Below are positions 54,350 through 64,000 of a stretch of DNA of 64,000 bases, piece after piece (the first letter of the stretch is position 1; every line of letters begins with the position of its first letter). The notes under the pieces are model-generated. The model did not search any database. It was not told where the DNA came from and was given only the letters and a program-made list of their open reading frames with translations. Made by a program: the position numbers and the translations under genes. This stretch comes from Ichthyophis bannanicus. Lineage: Eukaryota; Chordata; Amphibia; Gymnophiona; Ichthyophiidae. The stretch spans positions 81,870,662 to 81,934,661 of the forward strand of contig CM066043.1 in NCBI GenBank assembly GCA_033557465.1, given 5' to 3'.

Positions 54350-56845
54350 ACAGCAACATTCTTTTTAACATATTTATTAGTGATATTGTGGAAGGGCTGT
54401 TGGGTAAGGTTTGCCTGTTTGCAGATGATATCAAAATCTGCAATAGAGTAGACACCCAGGAAGGAGTAAATAACATGAGGAGGGATCTAGCTAAGTTTGA
54501 AGAATGGTCGAGAATTTGGCAGCTGAGATTTAATGCTAAAAAATGCAGGGTTATGAATTTCAGCTGCAAAAATCCAAGGGAGCAATATAGTATAGGGGGT
54601 GAAGTACTTCTGTCTGTAAAACAAGAGTGGTACCTGGGCATGATTGTATCTGATGATCTTAAAGTAGCTAAACAGGTAGAAAAGGTGACAGCGAAAGCCA
54701 GAAGACCTACTATTAGTAATCTGTGAACTATCATTAAAATCATCTGGAATACTTGAAGATTGAAGGATGGCCAATGTAACGCCAATTTTTAAAAAGGGCT
54801 CCAGGGGTGATCTGGGAAACTACAGGTTGGTGAGCCTGATGTCAGTACCGGGAGGTAGAAACCATCATAAAGAACAAAATTACTGATCATATATATAGTC
54901 ATGGCTTAATGAGAGACAGCCAACATGGTTTTTAGCCAAGGAAGGTCTTGTCTTACTAATCTGTTATGTTTTTTGGAAGGTGTGGATACACAAATAGACA
55001 AAGGTGAGCTGGTTGATATAATGTATCTGGACTTTCAGAAAGCCTTTGACAAGGTCCCTCGAGAGACTTTAGGCAAAAAAAGTCATGGGATAGGAGGCAG
55101 TGTACTATTGTGGATTAGGAATTGGTTAAAAGATAGAAAGCAGAAGGTAGGGCTAAATGGCCAATTTTTCCAATGGAGAAAGGTGAATAGTGGAGTACCC
55201 CAGGGATCTGTGCTGGGTCCGCTGCTTTTTAATATATTCATAAATGACCTGGAAAACGAGTGAGGTTATCAAATTTGCAGATGACACAAAACTATTTAAA
55301 GTTATTAAAACCCAAGAGGATTGTGGAAAATTGCAAGAGGATCTTGATAAATTGGATGACTGTGCATCCAAATGGCAAGTGAAATTTAATGTGGACAAGT
55401 GCAAAGTTATGCATCTAAGAAAGAAAAACCCAAACTATGGTTACACAATGCAAGGGTCCACATTAGGAACCACCACCCAGGAAAATGATTTAGGCGTCAT
55501 CGTGGATAACATGTTAAAACCCTCTGCCCAGTGTGCAGCAGCGGCCAAGAGAGCAAACAGAATGCTAGGTATCATACGGAAAAGAATGGAGAATAAAACA
55601 AAGGATATTATAATGCCTCTGTATCGTTCCATTGTGCGACTGCACCTTGAATATTGTGTGCAATTCTGGTCGCCGTATCTTAAAAAGAATATAGCGTTAT
55701 TAGAAAGGGTACAGAGAAGAGCCTCCAAAATGGTAAAGGAGATGGAAGGATACCCTTATGAAGAGAGGCTAAAAAGGTTAGGGCTCTTTAACCTGGAAAA
55801 GAGACGGCTGAGGGGAGATATGATAGAGGTCTATAAATTAATGAATGGAGTGGAACGGGTAAACGTAGATTGATTTGTTTACACCATCAAAATACAGAAA
55901 GACTAGGGGACATACAATAAAGCTACAGGGTAACCTATTTAAAACTAATAAGAGAAAATATTTTTTCACTCAACATGTAATCAAAAACTGGAATTTGCTA
56001 CCAGAGGATGTAATACAAGCTGTTAGTGTAGCCGATTTTAAAAAAGGTTTGGACAAGTTCTTGGAGGAAAGGTCCATAAATCCTTATTAAAATGGACCCA
56101 GGATATCCACTGCTTGCCCCAATACAAGCATTGTGGAACTTGTGTCTTTTGGGGAAACTGCTAGGTACTTATGACCTAGATTGGCCACTGTTGGAAACAG
56201 GATACTGTGCTTGATGACCTTGTTCTGACCCAGTATGGCATATCTTATGTTCTTTTGATGCTTAGGTGCATAGAGAGAGGAATGACCAGCAGAAAAAAGG
56301 AGGTGATAGTGCCTCATATAAGTCTCTGGTGTGACTTCATTTGGAGTATTGTGCAATTCTGGAGACCATACCTTCAAAAGGATATAAACAGGCTGGAGTC
56401 GGTGCAGAGGGTGGCCACTAAAATGGTTAGTGATCTTCATTAGAAGTCATATGAGGACAGACTTAAATATTTTAAAAAGTATACTTTAAAGGAAAGGCAG
56501 GATTGAGGAGATATTATAGAGATATTTAAATACCTCCATGGCATAAAAGCACAGGAGGAGATTCTCTTTCTATTGAAAGTAAGCTCGGCTTAGAGGGGAC
56601 ATAGAAGGAGGGTAAAAGGCGATAGACAGGAGTAATATGCGGAAATATTTCTTTATGGTAGATGCGTGGAATAGTCTCCCAGTGGAGGTAGTAGAGACAA
56701 GGACAGTAAGTGACTTCAAAAGAGCATGGAACGAACACTGAAGATCTGTAAAGGTAAAAAGGGGACTATTGTAGTTGATATGGAAAGCAGATTAAATGGC
56801 CATGTGTTCTTTTTCTGCCGTCATGTTTCTAAGTTTCTAACATAA
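54350..56845 (+). mobile_element. CR1 (second subfamily) split by another CR1
   Basis: 54,388-54,700 encodes GLLGKVCLFADDIKICNRVD, RIWQLRFNAKKCRVMNFSC, then MIVSDDLKVAKQVEKVTAKA. It breaks inside that motif and resumes at 56,255 as MLRCIERGMTSRKKEVIVP, VQFWRPYLQKDINRLESVQR and the C-terminus. The 3' end reads TTTTTCTGCCGTCATGTTTC. The split falls exactly between KA.R and MLGCI, so both halves are one copy. Confidence 0.85.
54701..56254 (+). mobile_element. CR1 (first subfamily), 5' truncated, inserted in CR1
   Basis: Begins at the LLLVICEL region of the RT (the text of 27,533) and carries [53 protein letters not shown] and KFADDTKLF. It continues with TQENDLGVIVDNMLKPSAQ, LEYCVQFWSPYLKKNIALLE and FFTQHVIKNWNLLPEDV, then the full 3' UTR ending TTATGTTCTT. 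Frameshifts near 55,250 and 55,872. Tight fit in the host copy. Confidence 0.88.
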
Positions 56846-56959
56846 ATCCTCTCCAGTACCAGGTGTAATGTGAAGCAAGACAAAATGCTACAAAATTTGC
56901 TCAGGATAGAACAAATCTACCATTCCATAATAGCACCGAAGAAGAGCTATCTAAAAAAA
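56846..56959. other. Unassigned spacer
   Basis: Short stretch after the CR1 end with no visible feature. Confidence 0.3.
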
Positions 56960-57480
56960 AAGGCAGCACTGTAAATATTGCAATGCACCCTATGACATCA
57001 ACACCACCTACTGGGAAAATCGAACAAGCTGGATTGCTACAGATCCCTGTGCAGACACTCAGTGCTAAAAGAATACCAGGCCTCAGTCACACTGCTATAT
57101 ACAGATACTGTAGACCATCACCAAGTACAGAATACGTTACTAGTAACTAAAAATAGAAATTATGTAGACAAAAATTAAACAAACTCCAAAAAAGCCAGAC
57201 TCTGTATGCAGTGCAACCCTAGATAAATAGAAACAGCAATGCATTTTCCCTTGTACTGTGCAAAATTTAAAGCCAGCTCATGTCAATTCCAAAAATTGAC
57301 ACAAGCCAATCACTACCTTTGCTGTCTTGTGATTTTTTTATCTAATCATGCTGGTCCCAGTCTCTGGTTCTGCTTTGCTCTGGGAGGCATTTCCATTATT
57401 TGCATTTGGTGCTGGAAAATCCCATCTAATTGCAGAACACTAAAAGCAGAACACCAGGAGGCCTGTTTACTAAAGGATGG
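56960..57480. repeat. Unclassified interspersed repeat, copy 3
   Basis: Aligned with the copies at 14.7/17.2 and 50.7 kb: GGGAAAATCGAACAAGCTGG, ATTGCTACAG, CACCAAGTACAGAATACG, TTTTCCCTTGTACTGTGCAA and TGGTCCCAGTCTCTGG. It ends near GAGGCCTGTTTACTAAAGGATG, again a TTTACTAAAG-type end. Confidence 0.55.
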
Positions 57481-58222
57481 ATCAACTTAAACTTTTTGCT
57501 GTCAGAGCCAAAACATACAGTCCGGTTTAGGTTACCTAGACATCCCATACAGTTCTGCTTCTGCCTCTCCTACTGACATTTACTGATTTTTTTTTTCTTT
57601 TCTGTCCTCTCCTGCAGGCATTAAGATTACTTCCGGTTGCGATGTGAACCAGTAGAAGGTGGAGAATAAGCAGCGCATGCTATGGGCCTCCTGAGCACAG
57701 ATATGCGCTGAAGCTCTTCCAGCCCAGCCCCTCCATCACAAACTTCCTGCCAGCAGGGGTGGGAACCATAAAAACCTGATCTCTCCCGTGCTGTGCACTA
57801 CTAATCTGTAGTGCTTTGGGGAGCCTGAGTGATGGACGGCAGCAGAAGTAGGTCAGCTGAGCTGTAAATGCGTGAGAGGAGGGGATCTTTGCATGCGTGT
57901 GTCACATGCCTAATGCATGTGATTTGGCATCTCTGCAGTATTTAAACACAAGCTCTGCTTTACTGGAATGAACTTAGATATTTTACAGAGCAATATGTAC
58001 CAGTATGCCTATCAAACAAACAGTGAATAAGCATACAGGAATCTTTTAACATGAAATCATGCACAGTAGATGCAACTGAAAACACTTGGCTTTGTAGCTC
58101 TAATGAAAGATACTCCCTGCAGTCTTCACGCCACAGAAAACAAACTAAATCAAGTCTTCAACTTAAAAGGGAAAAGGTAAAGAAAATTCAATTCAAAAGA
58201 GAGTTCTGCAAGGTGGTATTCT
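57481..58222. other. No recognisable gene or repeat
   Basis: No family motif or terminal repeat seen. Confidence 0.35.
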
Positions 58223-58539
58223 CAGGGCCAGCCCAAGGGTTTCTGCCGCCCTAAGCAGAAGCACCAGCTGTACCATGCAGTCCTGTCCCTCCAAAGCCAC
58301 ACCGCACCACACCACTGTCCCGTGCTGAGCTCCCCGCTGCCGCCAATTCAGTCAGTGGTGTTGGAGGGGAAGGCTTGGCTCGGTGTGGCGGCAGCAGCAG
58401 GCCATGTGCTTCGATGCACATGCTCTTCTGCTTCTGACCCTTCTCTGACATAACTTCCTTTCAGAGAGGGGGATCAGAAGCGGCAGGCCATGCTACCCAC
58501 AGAGGTCTGCTTAGCCCATCTAGTGCATGGCCAGTTCTG
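58223..58539. mobile_element. hAT MITE
   Basis: Left end CAGGGCCAGCCCAAGGGTTT, right end inverse CAGAACTGGCCATG. The flanking 8-mers GGTATTCT and GATATACT match at six of eight. Inside, TGCCGCCCTAAGCAGA on the left mirrors TCTGCTTAGCCC on the right, and GCGGCAGCAGCAGG lies in the middle. Non-coding. Confidence 0.65.
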
Positions 58540-58744
58540 GATATACTTCAGTTAAAGAACATGTTTTGGAGTATAGTTTAACCTACTTAGAAAATTCTCT
58601 GTGTACTCCAGTAGGGCAAGTTTGTGATTACCAATGCTGATACTGAAAAATCTCACAGTCTAGTCAGGTTTCAGATGGGCTCTGGTTTAGTAGTGTATAT
58701 TTCTATGCCGAGATCCTTTTTTTATTCTGAGCAGAAAGCTGACA

Positions 58745-59171
58745 TTTTACTTACTAGATAATGTCCTTTCGTTGAGTCCTACTAGACCAGTCCAGACACG
58801 TGGGTTATGTTCCCCTACCAGCAGATTGGTGGAGACAAAGGACCAATGAAAAGCCCAGATTTCAATGACATCGCTCCCATGTCTCCATTCGCCACAGCCA
58901 CCAGAGGTCTCTTCAGTATTCATCCCAAAGCATATAGGAGAAAATGCAAGACTCACACAACCACAATGTGAACAATGAGCAAGCAGAGAACTACATACAG
59001 GAAAGCATAAACAGAAGGCTGTCCATAGAAGATGAACCTGTGGAGCAGAATATATAAATCACAATGACCCAAGGGTACCATTGCAGAAGGACACAGCAAA
59101 CATAGCTTCAGGGAGCAAACTCTGAACTGGGCTAGCAGGATTCAAGGAAAGGATATTATCTGGTAAGTAAA
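58745..59171. mobile_element. Inverted-repeat element, 27-bp TIR ATTTTACTTACYAGATAATR
   Basis: 58,745-58,771 and 59,145-59,171 are inverted copies with 2 mismatches in 27. The interior has GAGTCCTACTAGACCAGTCC on the left. No coding frame. The layout resembles the termini of the DIRS element at 15 kb, so a DIRS-derived element is possible, but ordinary DNA MITEs also fit. A CR1 copy starts within the last bases. Confidence 0.6.
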
Positions 59172-60790
59172 ATCAGGGAAGCTAACAAAAGTTACAGCAC
59201 AGTAATAATAATGAGTGATTTCAATTACCCCGGTATTGACTGGGTCACTGTCACGGCAGGACATGCTAGAGAGATAAAGTATCTAGATGAAATAAATGAC
59301 TGCTTCTTGGAGCAGCTGATTCATGAACCAACAAGAGGGGAAGCCATTTTGGACCTAGTCCTTAATGGAACACCAGATCTGGTACAAGAGATAAGGGTGT
59401 TGGGGCCACTTGGCAATAGTGATCATAGCATGATCACGTTTGATTTAATTAATGGAGGAGGGATGGTAAGGAAATCCACAGTACTACCTTTTAACTTTTG
59501 AAAGGGAGACTATGATAAAATGAGGAAAATAGTTTAAAAAAACTAAAAGGAACAGTTGCAAAGGTTAAAGACTTACATCAAAGCTTGGGTGTTGTTTAAA
59601 AATACTATCTTGGAAGCCCAGACCAGCTGTATTCCAGTGGAAGGAAGTCCAAAAAACTGCCAGCATGGTGTAAAAATGAGGTCAGAGAGGCCGTTGTTGC
59701 CAAAAAAGCATCTTTCAGGAAATGGAAAAAAGAGCCAAATGCCAAAAACTGGAAACAGCCCAAGCACTGTCAAGTTAAATGCAAGGCATTGATAAGGCAG
59801 GCAAAGAGAGAATTTGAGAAGAAGCTTGCTGTGGAAGCAAAAACACATAATAAAGACTTTTTCAAGTACATTAGTAGCAAAAAACCTGTGAGAGAGTCAG
59901 TTGGACTATTAGATGATAGAGGGGTAAAAAGGGCACTAAGAGGGGACAAGGCCATAGCGGAGAGACTGAATGAATTCTTTGCTTTGGTCTTTACTAAGGA
60001 AGAAGTAGGGATGTTACCCATGACTGAAGTGGCATTTAAAGGTGATACTGCGGAAGAATTGAAAGAAATATCGATACACGGGAAGACGTATTACAACTAT
60101 TTGATAAACTGAAGAGTAGCAAATCAACTGGACCGGATGATATACAGCCAAGGATGTAGAAAGAACTGAAATATGAGATTGCAGACCTGCTATTAATAAT
60201 CTGTGAACTAACATTAAAATCATCTGTAATAACTGAAGATTGGAGGATGGCCAATGTAATGCCAATTTTAAAAAAGGATTCCAGGGGTGATCCGGGAAAC
60301 TACAGACTGGTGAGCCTGATGTCAGAACCGGGAAAAATGGTAGAAACCATAATAAAAAACATTTCTGAACATGTAGATAGTCATGGCTTAATGGGAGACA
60401 GCCAACATGGCTTTAGCCAAGGAAGATCTTGTCTTACTAATCTGTTATGTTTTTTTGAAGGTGTGAATAAACAGGTAGACAAAGGTGAGTCGATTGATAT
60501 AGTATATCTGGACTTTCAGAAAGCCTTTGATAAGGTCCGTCATCAGAGACTTTTTGCAAAACTAAAAAGTCTTGGGATAGGAGGCAGTGTACTATTGTGG
60601 ATCAGGAACTGGTTAAAAGATAGAAAGGAGAGGGTAGGGCTAAATGGCCAATTTTCCCAATGGAGAAAGGTGAATAGTGGTGTACCCCAGGGATCTGTGC
60701 TGGGTCCCCTGCATTTTGACATATACATAAATGACCTGGAAAAGGGAATAACGAGTGAGTTTATCAAATTTGCAGATGACACGAAGCTAT
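59168..60790 (+). mobile_element. CR1 LINE (first subfamily), EN C-terminus to RT catalytic box
   Basis: SDFNYPGIDWVTVTAG, EQLIHEPTRGEAILDLVL and GNSDHSMITFDLI (EN), then linker KREFEKKLAVEAKTHNKDFF. RT follows with [62 protein letters not shown] and IKFADDTKLF. It is cut at TTAA (60,791) by piggyBac in the codons right after the catalytic box. Stops and frameshifts at about 59,499, 60,085 and 60,160. Confidence 0.88.
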
Positions 60791-60794
60791 TTAA

Positions 60795-63078
60795 CCCTGG
60801 AATTACTGAGATTTATTGCACACACTGAATACCGTTGGGGTCATAAATGACCCGACGACGAATTTTAATTGTTAACCATGACAAATTTAAACTAAACAGA
60901 CAAAATATTATTCCAAATTAATTATTTATTATATGAAGGTTAAATGTTTTGAAATTTAATGCTTTATCATAAAATTACATGAAGAAGAGTTGCCATGAAA
61001 GCAGTTTTTGTATGCACTTGATGAACACAATAAAGTACTACAGTCATTTGCATGAGACACAGACAATTTCTGAATGTTCTTTGCAAACATTGCGCTTGCA
61101 GGAGGTGCAAACGACGTTGCTTTTCTTGTCTTTTTCTCTGGAACAGCAGTGACACCTTGCCCTTTTCTTTGGGATCCCTACATTGCAAACAGCATCAGTG
61201 GCTTCTTCAATGCTGGAAGAAGTCTCGCTGCAATTACTCTGAAGCAGCTGCTTTCCTAATTCCAAGAGGAATAGACGATGTCTGTGCTTTGACTTGGACT
61301 GCCATTCTGGATTTAGTGACATCCAAACAATGAAGGCATTCAAAGCACTGATGTCCAACATGTTGTAGAAGATTGTCACTGGCCAGCGTCTTGTCATTCG
61401 TTTTGTGGTATACGTGTGCAACATTTGATCTGCTGTATCTACTCCACCTTTACTAGAATTATAGTCCAAGATCATGCGTGTTTTTTTGTCTGGACGTGTG
61501 TTATCTACTTCTTCTTGGTCATGCAAACTGCTCAGAAGAACAACCACTTTTCCTTTCTTCGGGCAATAGGAAACCAGAGTGGCGTCATCGCGAAAGGCAA
61601 ACAGTTCGGTCCTTTGCTGTTACAAATTCTGGAGGTAATTCTTTTCTGTTCTTTCGAATTGTCCCCAAAAGTGTCATTTGTTTTTCTAGCAATTTCCGTG
61701 ACAGGGATATACTGCAGAAGAAACTGTCAACAGTAACATTTCTGCCAGATCGCGTCAATCCTTCAGTGAGTTGCAGCACAACCCTTTCACCCTGATTCTG
61801 TTCCCTGTTTTGTCCGAGTTCCCTTCCTGTATATACTTGAAGACGCAGAACATATGACATTGCACTGTCACACAACATCCATAGCTTAATGCCATATTTC
61901 CCAGGTTTGCTGGGAATATATTGTCTGAACGGAGCACGGCCACGAAATGTAAGCAGTTGCTCATCCATGGTAACATTTTCACCAGGAACAAAGGCGTCAC
62001 TTAGAGTTGCTTCCCAGGTATCAAAAACGTGTCTGATTGGAGCAAGCTTATCCACACCTCGTTGCTCACGTCTATTGGTTGCATCATCAAATCTGAGAAC
62101 ACAAGAAATTTGCTGAAAACGGTTACGGGCCATATTTTTGCCGAAAACAGAACGACCATCTTCAAAGTTCCACAACTGAACTATGTATTCATTTTGTGAC
62201 TTGTACATGCCTGAGAGGATCTGAAGTCCAAGAAAACGTTGAAATTCTCTGCCTGTCAAATCTTTCCAGGTCATAAATGTATCTTCCTTGTTTGCTCGTC
62301 CACATCATGATTTCATTCAATAAGTTCTTCCTCATGAACAAGTGGAATGCTGCGAGAGGGCCATCAACATTCCGTACAGCATACCTTGTAGGACCTTGTT
62401 GTACGGGCATGACATTAGCTCTGGCGTATCTTCCAGCAGCTTGCTTTATAGGTTTCTTGTTCCATCATGTGGCATCCTTTAGATACATAGGCTTCAAATG
62501 GCAACATTTGTGCTTATAGTTGATGACCTCTTAGGTCCTCTACGACCACAACTAAGATGCCTCACAGATGATACTGACACCGAGGACTCCTGCCTTCTTC
62601 CCCATCCAGCACAGCCTCGATCTTTGCCTCGACCTGTAACTTGACTCTTTGCTGCAGGCGATGTTACCAGCTCAACATCAGTCTCACATACACTTGGCGA
62701 CCAACTGCTGTCGCCATCTGAATCATGACTGTCATCATCAGATTTATCGCCCGAACTTGGCTGATATGCTTCTTCGCTTGCTGAATATGCTGCATCAGAC
62801 GACTCAGAGTCATCACTGTCAGCATCTCGTTGCAATATTTCTCTTACTTGGGCAGCTGAATACTTTCGTTTTGACATCATAAACAATAACCTAAAATAAA
62901 TAAACAAAGATAAAGTTGAATAAAACGCAAAGCAGTTTTATTATAGGTGTACAATAATCGTGATGAACGAGCTCAAAGCCTTTAGATTTCATCGGAAATA
63001 ATGAGAGAACATATGATATCAATAATAGAAAATGTGTAATTTTCATAAAATAAGAGTAGAAAAAATAAATGATACATG
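60795..63078 (-). mobile_element. piggyBac transposon, right end not seen
   Basis: Left terminus TTAA|CCCTGGAATTACTGAG with a subterminal palindrome GGGTCATAAATGACCC (60,838-60,853). The TTAA belongs to the CR1 copy, so integration at TTAA is clear. The transposase pseudogene lies on the minus strand. The other terminus and the remainder of the CR1 are not found before the RTE and L1 pieces. They should lie beyond 64,000 unless deleted. Confidence 0.85.
61044..62907 (-). pseudogene. piggyBac transposase, nearly complete but broken
   Basis: The N-terminal frame (62,907-62,494) is an acidic, serine-rich region (SDDSESSDAAYSASEEAYQP), typical for the family. The core continues with AAFHLFMRKNLLNEIMMWTS, then FMTWKDLTGREFQRFLGLQI. 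The catalytic blocks come next: ENVTMDEQLLTFRGR (first Asp), NVTVDSFFCSISLSRKLL (second Asp), and SSKGGVDTADQML (third Asp) with RWPVTIFYNMLDISALNAFI. The C-terminus is a cysteine-rich finger: CHCCSREK...CTSCKRNVCKEHSEIVC. The DDD set is intact in the text. Breaks: a TGA at 62,494, another TGA near 62,463, a frameshift near 62,290 and one near 61,600. The second-Asp block has DSFFCS where DNFFTS is common. Confidence 0.88.
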
Positions 63079-63345
63079 TTGTTGTTGTTGCTAAGTGCCG
63101 TCGAGTCGGAGTCGACTCATGGCGACCCTCTGGATAGCTATCCTAAATTGTGTTCAGTCTTCAGTCAGGCAGCTCATTGTTGACAGACTGGTACCCGTAG
63201 CTGCTGTTATTGTATCGATCCATCTCATTGCTGGCCTTCCTCTTTTGCGTTGACCTTCTATCTTGCCAAGCATGATGTCTTTCTCTAATGATCTCTCTCT
63301 TCGCATGATGTGTCCAAAGTATGAAAGTCGAAGTCTTGTCAACTG
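63079..63345 (-). mobile_element. RTE LINE 3' end, minus strand
   Basis: The frame at 63,342-63,154 encodes MTRLRLSYFGHIMRRERSL, EKDIMLGKIEGQRKRGRPAM and RWIDTITAATGTSLSTM, intact over 62 codons. It ends in GACTCGACGGCACTTAGCAA and (CAA)n. Its 5' edge abuts the poly(A) of an L1 copy. Confidence 0.88.
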
Positions 63346-64000
63346 AGCTTTTTTTTTTTTTTTTTTTTAAAGTTTATTTTCGTTTTATAAACAGTACAAT
63401 AAAACAAAACAAAACACACATCAAACTAGCTAACTTACATACCAAAACATCCAGAATAAACCCCCCCCCACCTCCCCCCCCCTATCCCCTCCTCCAGGGT
63501 TCACAATCCGGGACCAGTTGGTCCAAGAGCTCACAAGGCCTTAAATTACAAGGTATTTACCAGAGTTTTGCAGCTTTCACATAATCATTCAGAGGTTGCC
63601 ATTTGAGACAAGATTTAGTGAGCGGCAGCTGGGATTTGCAATGAATTTGTTCGTATTGACTGTATAAACACACCCTATGCCACCACTCATGGGCATCCAG
63701 TCGCGTAGTAAGTTTCCAATTTCGGATAACTAAACATATCGCTATCCCAAGCATGAAGTCAAGCAGAAAAACACCTTCTTTGGGTAATGAGGATATGTCT
63801 GCCGCTGAACGAAAGCTGATTATCTGCCAAGAGAGAGGCTCTCTAAATTTCAGAATCTGCTGTATCTGCCTCCATACCGAGCACCAATAGGAACTCACCC
63901 CCGAACATTCATAAACTATGTGCCTTAGGGTACCTGTCGCGGTGCCACATGTCCAGCAGAGGGGACTAAGACTCTTGTCCCACCCTGCCAGCTGTTTTGG
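63346..64000 (-). mobile_element. L1/Tx1-like LINE 3' end, minus strand, continues past the window
   Basis: Minus-strand ORF2 C-terminus from the window edge: LCWTCGTATGTLRHIVYECS (the C-x2-C...H...C zinc-binding pattern of L1 ORF2), then YWCSVWRQIQQILKF, LLDFMLGIAICLVIRNWKL and WWHRVCLYSQYEQIHCKSQL. The frame is open from about 63,990 to 63,557. The 3' UTR has two C/G-runs and ends in a poly(A) of about 22 (T-run at 63,348-63,369 on the plus strand). Partial because of the window limit. Confidence 0.82.

Noticed and set aside
61052..62882. Plus-strand frames opposite the piggyBac transposase
   Set aside because: Antisense shadows of the minus-strand coding text, which carries all the conserved motifs.

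Overview
This window is 64 kb of transposon-rich vertebrate DNA. I found no host protein-coding exon, no bona fide tRNA or rRNA gene and no CRISPR array. The evidence is the mix of repeats: CR1 copies with the tetrapod-type 3' end, several L2-clade LINEs, RTE/BovB-like and L1/Tx1-like LINEs, a DIRS tyrosine-recombinase retrotransposon, a Penelope-like element, hAT and piggyBac elements, and many small inverted-repeat elements. The blend of CR1, L2, DIRS and Penelope in a very gene-poor stretch suggests a large amphibian genome. A caecilian is my best guess, but that is inference from repeat style, not a database match.

Layout. 1-5 kb: a decayed Penelope-like element and one MITE in otherwise unremarkable DNA. 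5-10.5 kb: an L2 copy split by a CR1 copy, then further L2 pieces. 10.5-14.5 kb: hAT-like and palindromic MITEs and a CR1 tail. 14.7-17.4 kb: a DIRS element with its reverse transcriptase deleted, sitting inside an unclassified repeat. 17.4-22 kb: a minisatellite-bearing element, an L2 fragment, a second minisatellite block split by an RTE copy with a clear target duplication, and a hAT MITE with a perfect 8-bp duplication. 22.4-28.3 kb: two CR1 runs, one holding an ORF1 esterase remnant, split by MITEs and L2 tails. 31.3-33.3 kb: a MITE split by a 1.59-kb LTR-like insertion that carries the longest open frame in the window. 33.4-38.6 kb: an RTE element split by a MITE, a GC-rich insertion and a CR1 copy that itself contains a piggyBac MITE. 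39.5-40.4 kb: a chain of hairpins. 41.4-44.9 kb: a long L2 with a tRNA-derived SINE nested in it. 46.7-49.6 kb: a TTAA-flanked element and a 2.25-kb hAT element carrying a minisatellite and a large palindrome. 50.7-56.8 kb: L1 ORF1 remnant, CR1 pieces and one CR1 inserted cleanly in another. 58.2-64 kb: a hAT MITE, an inverted-repeat element, a CR1 copy broken by a piggyBac with a nearly complete transposase pseudogene, then RTE and L1 3' ends.

The parts do not form an operon or pathway. They form a nested record of insertions, and the useful relations are who interrupts whom, which elements share tails (the SINE and L2), and which keep intact ends, target duplications or reading frames. Only the LTR-like insertion at 31,372-32,962 keeps a long uninterrupted frame. 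All recognised transposase, integrase-like and reverse transcriptase genes here are broken.
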